A stretch of DNA of 64,000 bases, taken from NCBI GenBank assembly GCA_016927755.1, contig JAFGLZ010000241.1:62001-126000 (forward strand), given 5' to 3'. This document shows positions 43,743 through 53,230 of this stretch, piece after piece; the stretch's first letter is position 1; each line of letters starts with the position of its first letter. Position numbers and translations under genes: made by a program. The notes under the pieces were generated by a model, which worked only from the letters and a program-made list of their open reading frames with translations, was not told where the DNA came from and did no database searches. The stretch comes from Phycisphaerae bacterium (GTDB lineage: Bacteria > Planctomycetota > Phycisphaerae > UBA1845 > JAFGLZ01).

Positions 43743-45986
43743 ATGAGATGCCTGCCATTGGCCGTTTTGTTGTCGGTGTTTGTCTGGTACCTGACGCCGT
43801 CGACGGTCACCGCGGACGAGCGAAAGACGCTCATCTTCGAGGTCGAGGATTACACGACGCCCAAGGACGCTTGGGAGACGAACAAGTTCTCCGAGACGAA
43901 GTGGAACCTGTGGAGCACCGACAAGGAGGCGGACAAGAAGTGGTCCGGCGGCGTCGTGCTCCAGTCCCCCCGGGTGTTGAAGGATCGCGACAAGCCCGAG
44001 GACGGGGCTCCTCCTCTGCATACGCACATTACGGGTATTCCGAAGGGGCGCTGGGACGTCTCTCTCGGGAACGTCGGGCGCGTGCTAGCCGTGTCGATGG
44101 ACGGCAAGCAGTGGCGGCCCGTTAGCGGACGGGACGCCTACTTGGGCGCCTTCGACATCGTCGGCGGCACGTTCGACGTGTGGGTCGACGATCGTTACGC
44201 GTCGCCGGCAAACGCCGGCTCGAGTTACTATGACTACCTGATCTTCGAGCCGCTGCGGCCACGGGTGGTCAGGCCGAAGGTTGCCGGGTGGGCCAAGCAG
44301 CGAGTGATCGAGCGTATCGACCGTGGCTTGGTCGCATTGCCGGTTGAGGGTGGCGTCTACGTTGGCTGGCGACTGCTCGCCTCGGACCCGAAGGATACCA
44401 CGTTCAACGTCTACCGATGCGCCGGCGGCTCTCAGCCGGTCAAGCTCAACGAAGAGCCAATCGGCAAGACGACGGATTTCGTGGATCGGAGCGCGCCGCG
44501 AGATGCGGCGCTGACCTACACCGTTCGCCCGATCGCCGACGGCAAGGAGGCTGGGCCCTCCTCACCGGGGACGGTGGCTCGCGACGCCAAGCCTGCCGGC
44601 TATGTGTCCATCAAGCTGAAGGGCGATCACACGTTCCAGAAGGTCGGCATCGCGGACCTCAACGGCGACGGCAAGTACGACTTCGTCCTCAAGCAGCCCA
44701 ACACGAACATCGATCCATGGATCAAGTACTACCATCCCAGCAAGGGCACGTACAAGATCGAGGCCTATCTCGGCGACGGCACGTTCCTCTGGCAGAACGA
44801 TCTCGGCTGGTCGATCGAGCAGGGGATCTGGTACTCGCCCTATCTGGTCTGGGACTTCGACGGCGACGGCAAGGCCGAGGTGGCCGTCAAGACCGGCCAG
44901 GGTGATCCTCGGGATCCCGACGGGCTGGTCACGTCCGGGCCCGAGTACCTGTCGATCAGGGACGGCATGACCGGCAAGGAGACCGCGCGCGTCGACTGGC
45001 CCTCGCGAGAAGGGTATCGCGGCGATCGCGCGCACGCGTACAACTACTACTGCCGCAACCAGCTCGGTGTGGCATACCTCGACGGCAAGACGCCTTGTCT
45101 GATCGTCGAGCGCGGCACTTACGGATTGATCAAGGTCGTCGCGTATCAGTACCGCGGCGGCAAGCTGAGCGAGCTGTGGCGATGGGACAACCGGCAGGAG
45201 GGGCGTAACTTCCGCGGGCAGGGCGCGCACTTCCTGCACTGCGTCGATATCGATGCCGACGGGCGGGACGAGGTGCTGATCGGCAGCGCCGTGATTGACG
45301 ACGACGGGGCTTCCTTGTGGACGACCGGGCTCGGCCATCCGGACCACTTCTACGTTGGCGACATCGACCCGTCGCGACCGGGGTTGGAGATCTACTACGG
45401 CATGGAAAGCCGGCAGCCCAAGAACGGGATGTGCCTGGTCGACGCCAGGACGGGCAAGCTCGTCTGGGGGCTCGGCGATCGGACCTTCCATATTCATGCC
45501 TCGGGCATGTGCGCGGACATCGATCCGAACCACCCGGGCATGGAATGCTACGGCGGCGAGGCCGCGAAGGCTCCTGAGGGGAAGAACCGCCGCTGGCTCT
45601 TCACCGCTCAGGGCGAACTGCTCGCCAGGGAGAAGACGTTCGACCACGGGTGTTCGATACGGACCGTCTACTGGGACGCCGATCCATACCGCGAGATGCT
45701 GCTCGGCAACAAGATCCAGAAGCACGGGGGCAAGACGTTGACCGAATCGATCGCCGGCGGCCATGCCGCCTGGGCCGACATCCTCGGCGACTGGCGCGAG
45801 GAGGTGATCACGTCCGTCGCGGGCGAGCTTCGGATCTACACGACGACGATCCCGGCGACCGATCGCCGCGTCTGCCTGATGCAGGACCCGATCCATCGTA
45901 TCGACGTGGCCCATCTGTCCATGGGCTATCCGCAGCCGCCGATGACGACTTTCTGTCCGTCGGCGACGGTGAGCGCATCGAGATAG
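43743..45986 (+). CDS. Rhamnogalacturonan lyase, PL11-like, with N-terminal beta domain
   Basis: 747 residues from the ATG at 43743 (GAGGAGG upstream). A signal peptide (about residues 1-22) precedes a beta-rich domain of ~150 residues (LIFEVEDYTTP, LHTHITGIPKGRWDVS) that resembles a carbohydrate-binding module. The PL11 hallmark then appears: IDRGLVALPVEGGVYVGWRLL and FNVYR, followed by an eight-bladed propeller with Asp-rich loops (DLNGDGKYDFV, DFDGDGKAE) for calcium. The end GGHAAWADILGDWREE and MGYPQPPMTTF fits the family. It cleaves the rhamnogalacturonan-I backbone outside the cell, giving unsaturated galacturonyl ends. Confidence 0.88.
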   Translation: MRCLPLAVLLSVFVWYLTPSTVTADERKTLIFEVEDYTTPKDAWETNKFSETKWNLWSTDKEADKKWSGGVVLQSPRVLKDRDKPEDGAPPLHTHITGIPKGRWDVSLGNVGRVLAVSMDGKQWRPVSGRDAYLGAFDIVGGTFDVWVDDRYASPANAGSSYYDYLIFEPLRPRVVRPKVAGWAKQRVIERIDRGLVALPVEGGVYVGWRLLASDPKDTTFNVYRCAGGSQPVKLNEEPIGKTTDFVDRSAPRDAALTYTVRPIADGKEAGPSSPGTVARDAKPAGYVSIKLKGDHTFQKVGIADLNGDGKYDFVLKQPNTNIDPWIKYYHPSKGTYKIEAYLGDGTFLWQNDLGWSIEQGIWYSPYLVWDFDGDGKAEVAVKTGQGDPRDPDGLVTSGPEYLSIRDGMTGKETARVDWPSREGYRGDRAHAYNYYCRNQLGVAYLDGKTPCLIVERGTYGLIKVVAYQYRGGKLSELWRWDNRQEGRNFRGQGAHFLHCVDIDADGRDEVLIGSAVIDDDGASLWTTGLGHPDHFYVGDIDPSRPGLEIYYGMESRQPKNGMCLVDARTGKLVWGLGDRTFHIHASGMCADIDPNHPGMECYGGEAAKAPEGKNRRWLFTAQGELLAREKTFDHGCSIRTVYWDADPYREMLLGNKIQKHGGKTLTESIAGGHAAWADILGDWREEVITSVAGELRIYTTTIPATDRRVCLMQDPIHRIDVAHLSMGYPQPPMTTFCPSATVSASR

Positions 45987-46005
45987 GAGCGGGGGGGGCT
46001 CAAGT

Positions 46006-46959
46006 CTATTGCCTTTGCGGCGGTCGCGACGCGCCGAGCAGTCCGCCGGACTTGAAGCTCGCCAGCCGGACCTCGTTCGTGTTGTTCGGTCGGGCTGCCT
46101 CGAAGTAGACGAAGACCTCATCGCCGACCGTCAGCCAGTGCGAGTATCGCCACGTGTGGTAGTCCCCGGGTGTCGTGCTCTTGAACACGGGCTTGTTCGG
46201 CGTCAGATCGATGAAGGTCTCGAGGTCCGGCGAGTATGCCAGTCCGGTGGCGATGTTGTAGACGGGGTCGCGCCACTCGATGTCCGAGCCTTCGTAGACG
46301 AACAGGTATCCCACCGCCATCGGCAGCACGCTGGCGGGACGTGTGTAGCAGTTGTGCCACCCTGCGTTCTCCAGCACCGTCCGGCCCGGCGCGGGTTGCC
46401 AGGCCTCGCCGTCTCCGCTGACGAAGTGATGGATACGCTCGATCCGGTCGCAGCCGATGACGAAGAGGTGCCATCGCTCGCCATCCCAGAACACCACGGG
46501 GTCCTTATAGCCGGTCACGTGGAAGAACCCGTCGTCAAGGTAGTTCGCCACGAGCACGGGCCTGGCCGTCGTCGGGTCGAAATCCGCCGGGTCGTCGGCG
46601 TCGTCGAACTTCAGGATGACCCATCCCCGCTCGAATCCGCTGCAACCGTAGAGCTTGAACTTGCCTGTCTTCGGATCTCGGACCAGCGCCGGACGCTCGA
46701 AGCCTGAGACCTTGGCGTCCTCGCGTCGGATCCGGTGGAACGGCTCGAACCGGCGGCCGTCGGTGCTCCTAAGGATGCGGATCTCGTAGCCCCTCAGCCC
46801 GCGTGGCGAGTCGCCCTCGCGCATCCGAGCGGCCAGGTAGAAGGTGCCGTTTTCCGTCAGCAATACGGACGGGGCACCGGCCCACCATTCGGGCGTGTCC
46901 TGATCCGGCTCCAGAATGACGTCGTAGTCGGCGGCGGCGGAAACGATTCGGTCGAACAT
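46006..46959 (-). CDS. Beta-propeller glycoside hydrolase-like protein
   Basis: 317 residues built of repeated strand-turn units such as FYLAARMREG, FERPALVRDP, YKDPVVFWDGERW and YSPDLETF. This is the five-bladed propeller of GH43/GH117/GH130-type enzymes. Candidate acidic residues are the Asp of YKDPVVF and the Glu of FVYEGSD, but the catalytic triad cannot be fixed by eye. There is no signal peptide, so it is probably cytoplasmic. AAAGGA precedes the ATG. It is transcribed toward the lyase; their stops are 20 bases apart. It resembles the truncated protein at the window end in general fold only. Confidence 0.65.
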   Translation of the reverse strand: MFDRIVSAAADYDVILEPDQDTPEWWAGAPSVLLTENGTFYLAARMREGDSPRGLRGYEIRILRSTDGRRFEPFHRIRREDAKVSGFERPALVRDPKTGKFKLYGCSGFERGWVILKFDDADDPADFDPTTARPVLVANYLDDGFFHVTGYKDPVVFWDGERWHLFVIGCDRIERIHHFVSGDGEAWQPAPGRTVLENAGWHNCYTRPASVLPMAVGYLFVYEGSDIEWRDPVYNIATGLAYSPDLETFIDLTPNKPVFKSTTPGDYHTWRYSHWLTVGDEVFVYFEAARPNNTNEVRLASFKSGGLLGASRPPQRQ

Positions 46960-47165
46960 CGTGTCGGGTCCTTTCGCGTGGCGGACGTGTCGTCGAACAG
47001 CGGGTTGTCAGGATAGCATCCGGCGGGATTCCTGCACAGCGCGAGGCGGGCCGGGTTGTCGGAAGCCGATGGGCTTCGCGTTCATCGAAGGTGACGGTAC
47101 ACTATCGGTGGCAGTGCACGCCTCTGGGGGCGGTGATTCCAAGCGACAAGACATCGGAGACGCAG

Positions 47166-48182
47166 ATGAGCGGCGGGATGAAGCGGCGGGATTTCCTCAG
47201 GCAGATTGGCGGCGGCGCGGCGACGCTGGGTCTGGGTGTGTTGTCGGCGCGGGCCGGGGAGGTCGTGGCGGGACAGGTCGCGAGCGCCCCTGCCGGTCTG
47301 GGGGGATTGACGATCAAGGACCTGCCGCGCCGAATGCTCGGACGGACCGGCGTCGAGGTCCCGCCCCTGTCGATCGGGCTGGCGCCGATGGGGCATGCAT
47401 TCTTCACGTCCGAGCGGTACGAGCCGGTGGCAAACGCCGCCATCGACGCCGGCCTGACGTACCTCGACATCGCGCCGATGTACGACGTGTCCGAGGAGCG
47501 GCTGGGCCCCGTCATGGCCAAGCGCCGCAAAGAGGTCTTTCTGGTCGGCAAGACGCACGCCACGACTCGGGATGGCGCACTTCAAATGATCGAGCAGAGC
47601 CTCCGCAAGATGCGGACCGACCATTTGGACGTGTGTCACCTGCACAACGTCGGCCGGTTCAAGACCGAGCAGGTGTTGGGCAAGGGCGGCATGCTCGATG
47701 GGCTTCAGGCGGCCAAGGATCGCGGCCTGATCCGCTTCATCGGGGCCAGCGGCCACCAGAATGGGAATCAGTTTCTTCCCGTGCTCGAGACCGGGCAGAT
47801 CGACGTCCTGATGGTCGCGATGAACTTCGTCGATCGGTACATCTACAACTTCGAGGAGCGCGTCCTGCCTACCGCCCGCAAGCACCAGATGGGCATCGTG
47901 GCGATGAAGGTCCTCGGCGGCGTGACCGGCGGGTGGGGCGGCTATCGAAAGGCCAACCCGGGCCAGTTGATCGGCAAGCACCATTCGCTGGCGATCCGTT
48001 ACGCGATGGAGATTCCGGGGGTGGACACGCTCGTCGTCGGGATCAAGTCGGTGGAGGAGCTTCGCCTGGCCGTACGGGCCGTCAGGGACTACAAGCCGCT
48101 GACGGAGGAGGAGAAGACGATGCTCTCCAAGGAAGGCCGGGCCCTGGCCGCCAAGTGGGGGAACCACTTCGGTCCTGTGTAG
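47166..48182 (+). CDS. Tat-signal aldo/keto reductase
   Basis: 338 residues from the ATG at 47166 (GGAGA upstream); the track start is 25 codons earlier. The N-terminus MKRRDFLRQIG is a twin-arginine signal. The AKR tetrad is visible: Asp and Tyr in YLDIAPMYD, Lys in VGKTHATT and His in VCHLHNVG. The fold continues with FIGASGHQ and the NAD(P)H-binding segment near VVGIKSVEEL. It probably acts in the periplasm as a sugar or aldehyde reductase. Planctomycete oxidoreductases often carry such signals. It starts about 200 bases from the propeller gene on the other strand. Confidence 0.85.
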   Translation: MSGGMKRRDFLRQIGGGAATLGLGVLSARAGEVVAGQVASAPAGLGGLTIKDLPRRMLGRTGVEVPPLSIGLAPMGHAFFTSERYEPVANAAIDAGLTYLDIAPMYDVSEERLGPVMAKRRKEVFLVGKTHATTRDGALQMIEQSLRKMRTDHLDVCHLHNVGRFKTEQVLGKGGMLDGLQAAKDRGLIRFIGASGHQNGNQFLPVLETGQIDVLMVAMNFVDRYIYNFEERVLPTARKHQMGIVAMKVLGGVTGGWGGYRKANPGQLIGKHHSLAIRYAMEIPGVDTLVVGIKSVEELRLAVRAVRDYKPLTEEEKTMLSKEGRALAAKWGNHFGPV

Positions 48183-48276
48183 GAATGGTTCGGCGGAGTG
48201 GACAGCGAGTTCTATCACAGCTAGGTCTGGCTGGTGGTGGTGTGGGTCGTCTGGCGGCGGGAATCGTCAGCGATGC

Positions 48277-49407
48277 CTACGACGAGGTCGCTGGGCGATT
48301 GGCCATCACTTCGTCAAAGCATCGCCTGATACGTCCTGCAACTCTGGGCCAAGTGTAGAAGCCTGCCACGATCTCGTGGCCTCGATCGCCGAAGTCCTTG
48401 CAGCGCGCTGGGTCGGAAAGAAGGCTGAGCAGCGCCGCTGCAAGACCCTCGACATCGCCTGGATCGACGGAGAAGCCGACGTCTTGCGAGACGAGTTCGG
48501 GCACATGCCCGACCGGTGCTCCGACGATCGGCAGGCGATAGTGAAGCGCTTCAAGGTAGACATTGCCGGCGCAGTCGACCCTCGATGGCATGCAGAAGAC
48601 GCTCGCTCGCCTGTAGTAGTGGTCCAGCTCTGCCAACGGCACCGGGCCCATCGTCGTGCAGTTCGGAACTCTGATTCGGGGCCTGACGCCGACGATCGTC
48701 AGCTTGGCATCGGGCATCTGCCGCAAGACCACCTCAAAAGCTCGCTCGAGTTCTGGCCCCCCCTTGCCTTCCCACAGGTGTCTTGCCACGAATAGGATTT
48801 CCCTTGATGCATAGTCTTCCACACGTCGGGGAGGCGAGTTGCCGGTGACATTCGCGCCGGCGCCCACATGTTCGGCCTTTGAGGGCTGGAACCCATACAG
48901 CTCGATCAAGGATCGCTCGACGTGTTTCGAACAGACGAATACTCTGTCCGCTCTCTCGTAAGTCTGGGCCTCAAGCTCTAGCCACCTTCCGGAAGGAAGT
49001 CTACGTTTGTCGAAGTGTGCATAGTATGTATTGGCGAGTGCGGTGTTATCTGTGAATATGAAAAAAGGTTTGCCGGGAAGACTGGCGTCGAAGAGGGTCT
49101 GGGTCTGAAAGACGCCATCGTAAGGGTACTGCCTCAGTGCATCGGCCGCAGTACGGCTGAACTCTTGGTACATCTTCGTCGAGGCCAGCGATCTCCCAGC
49201 GAGCTCCTTCTTGCTTCGAAAGATGGTCGGCCCATACTCCGCTAGAGTCCAGGGCACGAGGGCCAGAGTAGTTCGTCGAAAGGAGAGGATCTCTAGGAGG
49301 TCGATGACGTCGAGTTGATGCTCCGGAAAGGCATCTCGCATTGCCTCGACTAGGATCGTGTTGACATGCGATAATGTACCCATCTGGACGAAGGCAAAAC
49401 GTCCCAT
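48277..49407 (-). CDS. Glycosyltransferase family 4-like (GT-B) protein
   Basis: 376 residues from the ATG at 49407 (GGGAGG upstream); the longer track ORF starts in the hairpin region. The N-terminal Rossmann half includes MGRFAFVQMGTL and IFTDNTALA; the C-terminal half has EILFVARHLWEGKGG, LTIVGVRP and VDCAGNVYLEALHYRLPIVG. The last matches the E-x7-E/phosphate-binding segment of GT4. It would transfer a sugar from a nucleotide donor to a glycan or lipid in the cytoplasm. The acceptor is unknown. Confidence 0.83.
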   Translation of the reverse strand: MGRFAFVQMGTLSHVNTILVEAMRDAFPEHQLDVIDLLEILSFRRTTLALVPWTLAEYGPTIFRSKKELAGRSLASTKMYQEFSRTAADALRQYPYDGVFQTQTLFDASLPGKPFFIFTDNTALANTYYAHFDKRRLPSGRWLELEAQTYERADRVFVCSKHVERSLIELYGFQPSKAEHVGAGANVTGNSPPRRVEDYASREILFVARHLWEGKGGPELERAFEVVLRQMPDAKLTIVGVRPRIRVPNCTTMGPVPLAELDHYYRRASVFCMPSRVDCAGNVYLEALHYRLPIVGAPVGHVPELVSQDVGFSVDPGDVEGLAAALLSLLSDPARCKDFGDRGHEIVAGFYTWPRVAGRIRRCFDEVMANRPATSS

Positions 49408-49513
49408 CCGTGCCTCCCTTGGCGCAGCTTCGCTCTGATCGAGCGTTCTCGAACCCCTTGAGGTTATCAGGCCCCTCGCGGACAGGCAAGAGGGGTGCAT
49501 CCCGAGAGGGTAC

Positions 49514-49534
49514 CCCGGCAGCCAGGCTGCCGGG
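49514..49534. other. Stable hairpin in a divergent intergenic region
   Basis: CCCGGCAG-CCAGG-CTGCCGGG is a perfect 8-bp stem followed by CCTTTC on the plus strand. It lies between a GT4 gene (minus) and a Gfo/Idh/MocA gene (plus), where a terminator is not expected, so an operator or transcript-end role is uncertain. Confidence 0.5.
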
Positions 49535-49555
49535 CCTTTCGTGGTCCACGGGAAG

Positions 49556-49585
49556 TTGACCTGAACAATGACCTCGAATTAGCAT
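49556..49585 (+). promoter_or_regulatory. Candidate promoter of the Tat Gfo/Idh/MocA gene
   Basis: TTGACC, 18 bases, TAGCAT. Transcription would begin near 49592, leaving an 85-base leader to the ATG at 49679. Confidence 0.45.
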
Positions 49586-49678
49586 GCTTCCTGACGAGTG
49601 GGCTGCGGGCTGGGGAAGGTTCGTTGGGAGGATGAGATCGTGCTCCGTGTTGCTCCGCATTGCGGCGAAACGAACACG

Positions 49679-50941
49679 ATGACGCGGCGGCGTTTCCTGA
49701 GCGCCACTGGGACGGTGGCGTGCTTGGCCTCGACGGGGCGAGCCGGCACCAGCGCCGCCCTATCGACCGACGTTCGCGGCGCCAATGACCGGATCGGCGT
49801 CGGCCTCATCGGCTGCGGTGGGCGGGGCAACTCGCTGATGGCGAGCCTATTGAAGCTCCAGCAAACCGGCACGCCGGTCGAGATCGTCGCCGTGTGCGAC
49901 GTCTACCGACCCCGGCTGGACAAGGCCGCCAAGCAGTACAACGCAAAGTCTTACATGCGACATCAGGATCTGCTCGTTGATAAGCGGGTGGATGCCGTCT
50001 GCATCGCCACGCCGGACCACCATCATGCCCCGCAACTGCTCGATGCCGCCGAGGCCGGCAAGGATGCCTATTGCGAGAAGCCGCTGAGCCACTGGAGCCA
50101 GTTCGACCTGACCAAGCGCGCGGTCCAAGCCGTTAGGAAACGCGAGCGGATCGTCCAGGTCGGCACGCAATGCATGTCGGATTCCGCGTGGCATCAGGCA
50201 GCCGAACGGGTCAAAGCCGGCGACATCGGCAAGCCCATCCATGCCGAATGCGGGTATTTCCGTGTGGGTGACTGGGGTGAGCGGGGCATGCCCATCGACG
50301 ACGCCAACGCACGTCCCGGCAAGGACCTGCTCTGGGACGTGTTCCTGGGCGACCGCCCGAAGCGTCCCTTCGACGTCAGCCGCTTCTTCCGATGGCGGAT
50401 GTACGAGGACTACTCAGGAGGTCCCGTGACGGACCTGTATCCGCACGTCCTGACCCCCGTGGTCAACGTTTTGGGCGTCGGTATGCCGGGTGTCGCTGTC
50501 GCCACGGGCGGCAAGTTTCGCTATCAGGAGCGCGAGGTCCCCGATACGTTCAACATGATCTTGGACTATCCTGAGCAGCTCAGCATTGCGGTCCTGGGAA
50601 CGCAAGGAAACGACTATCCACCGAACGAGAAGCGCCGCGACGGCTTGCCCACGCCCGTCTTCAGGGGGTGGGAGGGCACGGTCGCGATCGAGGGCGGCGA
50701 GCTCGTCATTCTGCCCAACTCGGGCAGCAAGAAGTCCGCCAAACGCGTGCCCATTCAGCACGGGTCGAGCCAGGAGCGCTACTGGACGAACTTCCTGGAG
50801 TGTTGCCGAACGCGCCGCCGGCCCTGGGGGCACCTGGAATTGGCTTACCGCGTCCAGACGGCCCTGCAGATGGCGATGCTCGCGTTCCGCAACGGCAGGA
50901 CGGCGCGATTCGACGCGGCCAACGAGCGCATTGTCCTCTGA
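49679..50941 (+). CDS. Tat-signal Gfo/Idh/MocA oxidoreductase
   Basis: 420 residues from the ATG at 49679. MTRRRFLSATG is a twin-arginine signal. The Rossmann domain starts with VGLIGCGGRGNSL, and the family signature CEKPLS follows IATPDHHHAPQLL. The C-terminal half is the long beta-sheet dimerisation domain typical of planctomycete members. It should bind NAD(P) and oxidise or reduce a sugar or inositol in the periplasm. Weak Shine-Dalgarno. The beta-helix gene follows 102 bases later. Its role in the pectin region is inferred from position. Confidence 0.88.
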   Translation: MTRRRFLSATGTVACLASTGRAGTSAALSTDVRGANDRIGVGLIGCGGRGNSLMASLLKLQQTGTPVEIVAVCDVYRPRLDKAAKQYNAKSYMRHQDLLVDKRVDAVCIATPDHHHAPQLLDAAEAGKDAYCEKPLSHWSQFDLTKRAVQAVRKRERIVQVGTQCMSDSAWHQAAERVKAGDIGKPIHAECGYFRVGDWGERGMPIDDANARPGKDLLWDVFLGDRPKRPFDVSRFFRWRMYEDYSGGPVTDLYPHVLTPVVNVLGVGMPGVAVATGGKFRYQEREVPDTFNMILDYPEQLSIAVLGTQGNDYPPNEKRRDGLPTPVFRGWEGTVAIEGGELVILPNSGSKKSAKRVPIQHGSSQERYWTNFLECCRTRRRPWGHLELAYRVQTALQMAMLAFRNGRTARFDAANERIVL

Positions 50942-51043
50942 AGCAGCGGGCCCTGGCTACTGATGGTGGGCCAGGGCCCTTGAGTGCTTCCTCGGACAAG
51001 CGGCCACGACACCTGCAAGTACGACAGCTTGGAGCCGAAGGTG

Positions 51044-53230
51044 ATGCGACGGAAGTGCAAGACAGGGATCATCGTGGCTTTGCTGACGTCTGTGGCGGTC
51101 GCGGAGACTCCGCCGCCCAATGCCGCCTTCTATGTCGCCCCCCACGGTAACGACGCCTGGTCCGGCAAGCTGCCGGCGCCCAGCGTCGACAAGACCAACG
51201 GCCCGTTCGCTACGCTCGCGCGGGCCCGAGACGCGATCCGGCCGCTGCTCCCCGAAATGAAGACCGACCTGATCGTCATGCTGCGGGGTGGGGCGTACTA
51301 CGTCGAGCAGACCGTCGTCTTCGGGCCGGAGGACTCAGGCCGCAACGGCAAGAAGGTCGTGTACACGAACTTCCCCGGAGAGCAGCCCCGTCTCATCGGC
51401 GGCAGGGCGATCACGGGTTGGCAGAAGCACGACGACAACGTGTATCGCGTCAAGCTCGACCCTGCCTGGAAGTTCCACCAACTCTTTGCCGGCGGCGTCA
51501 GGCAAACCAGCGCCCGTCACCCCGACGAGGGCTACCTCCGCGTGGCCCAGGGCGTCAAGGAGCACCCGAAGTCGCAGTTCGTCTACAAGAAGGGCGATCT
51601 CCCGGAGTGGAAGGACTGGCGCGGCGCGCAGGTCTACCTGTGGGCCGGTCACGATTGGTTCAGCAACGTCCTGCCGATCAAACAGGTCGACGCCAAGACC
51701 TGCACGATCTCCCTGGCCGTCCCGGCGCTGCAGGACGTCGTCAAGAACGAGGATCGCCGGTACTTCGTCCAGGGCGTCCGCGAGGCCCTGGACCGCGCGG
51801 GAGAGTTCTGGCGCGATCCGGAGACGGGCGACCTTTTCTTCTGGCCCGGTAAGTTACCCATCGAGTCCCTGGGCGTGGTCGCCCCGACCGTCACTCGGAT
51901 CCTCGCCGTCGTCGGGCCCAAGTGCGAAACGCCCGTGCACGACCTCGTGTTCCGCGGGCTCGACTTGGCGATCTCCAAGTTCGGCGACACCTTCGTCGAG
52001 ACTCAGGGCACCCACGGCCAGACCCCGTGGAACGAGCCGGCCAACAAGGAAGCCGCCGTCTATCTCGAGCACGCCGAGCGCTGCGCGGTCGAGTTCTGTG
52101 AGATCAGCAACGCCGGCTACAGCGGCATCAGTCTCGTCTGGCTCGGACGGCAGAATCGCATCTACGGCAACCACCTCCGTGACTGCGGCTTCCACGGCGT
52201 ATTGCTCAGCGGCTATCGCGCCGAGTTCGGCACCAAGATGGACCTGAACCGGGACAACGAAGTCTCCAACAACTGGATCCATCACTGCGGACGGTTGGTC
52301 GGCCAGGGCTCCGGCATCTTCGTCTGGGCCAGCGGGCACAACAAGCTCGAGCACAATCTGATCCACAACAGCCCGCGATACGGAATCTGCGTCAAGGGCC
52401 AGCGGTGGGGCGGCGAGTTCCCCAAGGCCATCGGCGCCGAGGCCATCAACTGGGACAACCACTGGGACTTCCTGCACTCCCGCGAGAATCTCATCGCGCA
52501 CAATGACGTCCACCACGTGAGCGAGGACTCCGAGGACAACGGATTCATCTCCTTCTGGGGCGTCGGCAAGGGCAACGTGGTGGACCACAACCTGATTCAC
52601 GACAGCCATCGAACGCTCGGCGGGCTGGGCATGGCCGTGTATCTCGACGACGCCGCCGACTACCTGACCGTGACCAACAACGTCATATACGGCATCGAGG
52701 GCGGATCGGTCCTGAGGCTGATCTTCGCCAAGGGCGTCCAGAATCGGATCGAGAACAACGTGCTGATCGGCGGGAAGCGAACCACATCCGGCATCGCTTC
52801 ATTCTTCATGGCCGGCGAGCGCGTGGACCATCACGTCTACCGCCGGAACATCATCTGTCTTCCCAACGGGGCGCCCGTCTACGAGTTCATGAACTGGACC
52901 GCCAATCGCGTTATTGAGTCGGACGACAACGTCTTCAACGTGCCCAACGGCAAGGTCCAGATGAAGGGCGCCCCACAGGGGGATACGTGGGAGCGGTGGA
53001 AGTCGCAGAACGGCGCCAAGCCGTTCGACGCCCACTCGATCTGTGGCGATCCGCTCTTCGTGGACGCGGCCAAGCACGATTACGGCTTGAAGCCGGAATC
53101 ACCGGCCCTCAAGCTGGGCATCAAATCGATAGACACCGCCGGCATCGGCCTGAGACCCGATTTCCCGAAGCGCTTCGGGGCGGAAGCAATCACGACCCGG
53201 CCGTCAACCAGGAAGACCGATGAACGTTGA
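51044..53230 (+). CDS. Secreted right-handed parallel beta-helix protein
   Basis: 728 residues from the ATG at 51044 (GGAG 8 bases upstream); the track start is 20 codons earlier. A signal peptide ends ...SVAVA. The motif YVAPHGNDAWSGK, then GPFATLARARDAI, opens the beta-helix fold common in planctomycete polysaccharide enzymes. Later repeats carry NHLRDCGFHGVLLSG, HNLIHNSPRYGI and NNVIYGIEGG coils. Such proteins include pectate lyases, GH28-like hydrolases and uncharacterised binders; no active site can be named. Its stop overlaps the next gene by 11 bases, which suggests co-translation. Confidence 0.78.
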   Translation: MRRKCKTGIIVALLTSVAVAETPPPNAAFYVAPHGNDAWSGKLPAPSVDKTNGPFATLARARDAIRPLLPEMKTDLIVMLRGGAYYVEQTVVFGPEDSGRNGKKVVYTNFPGEQPRLIGGRAITGWQKHDDNVYRVKLDPAWKFHQLFAGGVRQTSARHPDEGYLRVAQGVKEHPKSQFVYKKGDLPEWKDWRGAQVYLWAGHDWFSNVLPIKQVDAKTCTISLAVPALQDVVKNEDRRYFVQGVREALDRAGEFWRDPETGDLFFWPGKLPIESLGVVAPTVTRILAVVGPKCETPVHDLVFRGLDLAISKFGDTFVETQGTHGQTPWNEPANKEAAVYLEHAERCAVEFCEISNAGYSGISLVWLGRQNRIYGNHLRDCGFHGVLLSGYRAEFGTKMDLNRDNEVSNNWIHHCGRLVGQGSGIFVWASGHNKLEHNLIHNSPRYGICVKGQRWGGEFPKAIGAEAINWDNHWDFLHSRENLIAHNDVHHVSEDSEDNGFISFWGVGKGNVVDHNLIHDSHRTLGGLGMAVYLDDAADYLTVTNNVIYGIEGGSVLRLIFAKGVQNRIENNVLIGGKRTTSGIASFFMAGERVDHHVYRRNIICLPNGAPVYEFMNWTANRVIESDDNVFNVPNGKVQMKGAPQGDTWERWKSQNGAKPFDAHSICGDPLFVDAAKHDYGLKPESPALKLGIKSIDTAGIGLRPDFPKRFGAEAITTRPSTRKTDER

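Noticed and set aside
44562-46121. 519-aa minus-strand ORF opposite the PL11-like lyase
   Set aside because: Antisense shadow of a GC-rich gene; sequence is Arg/Pro/Val biased with no family match.
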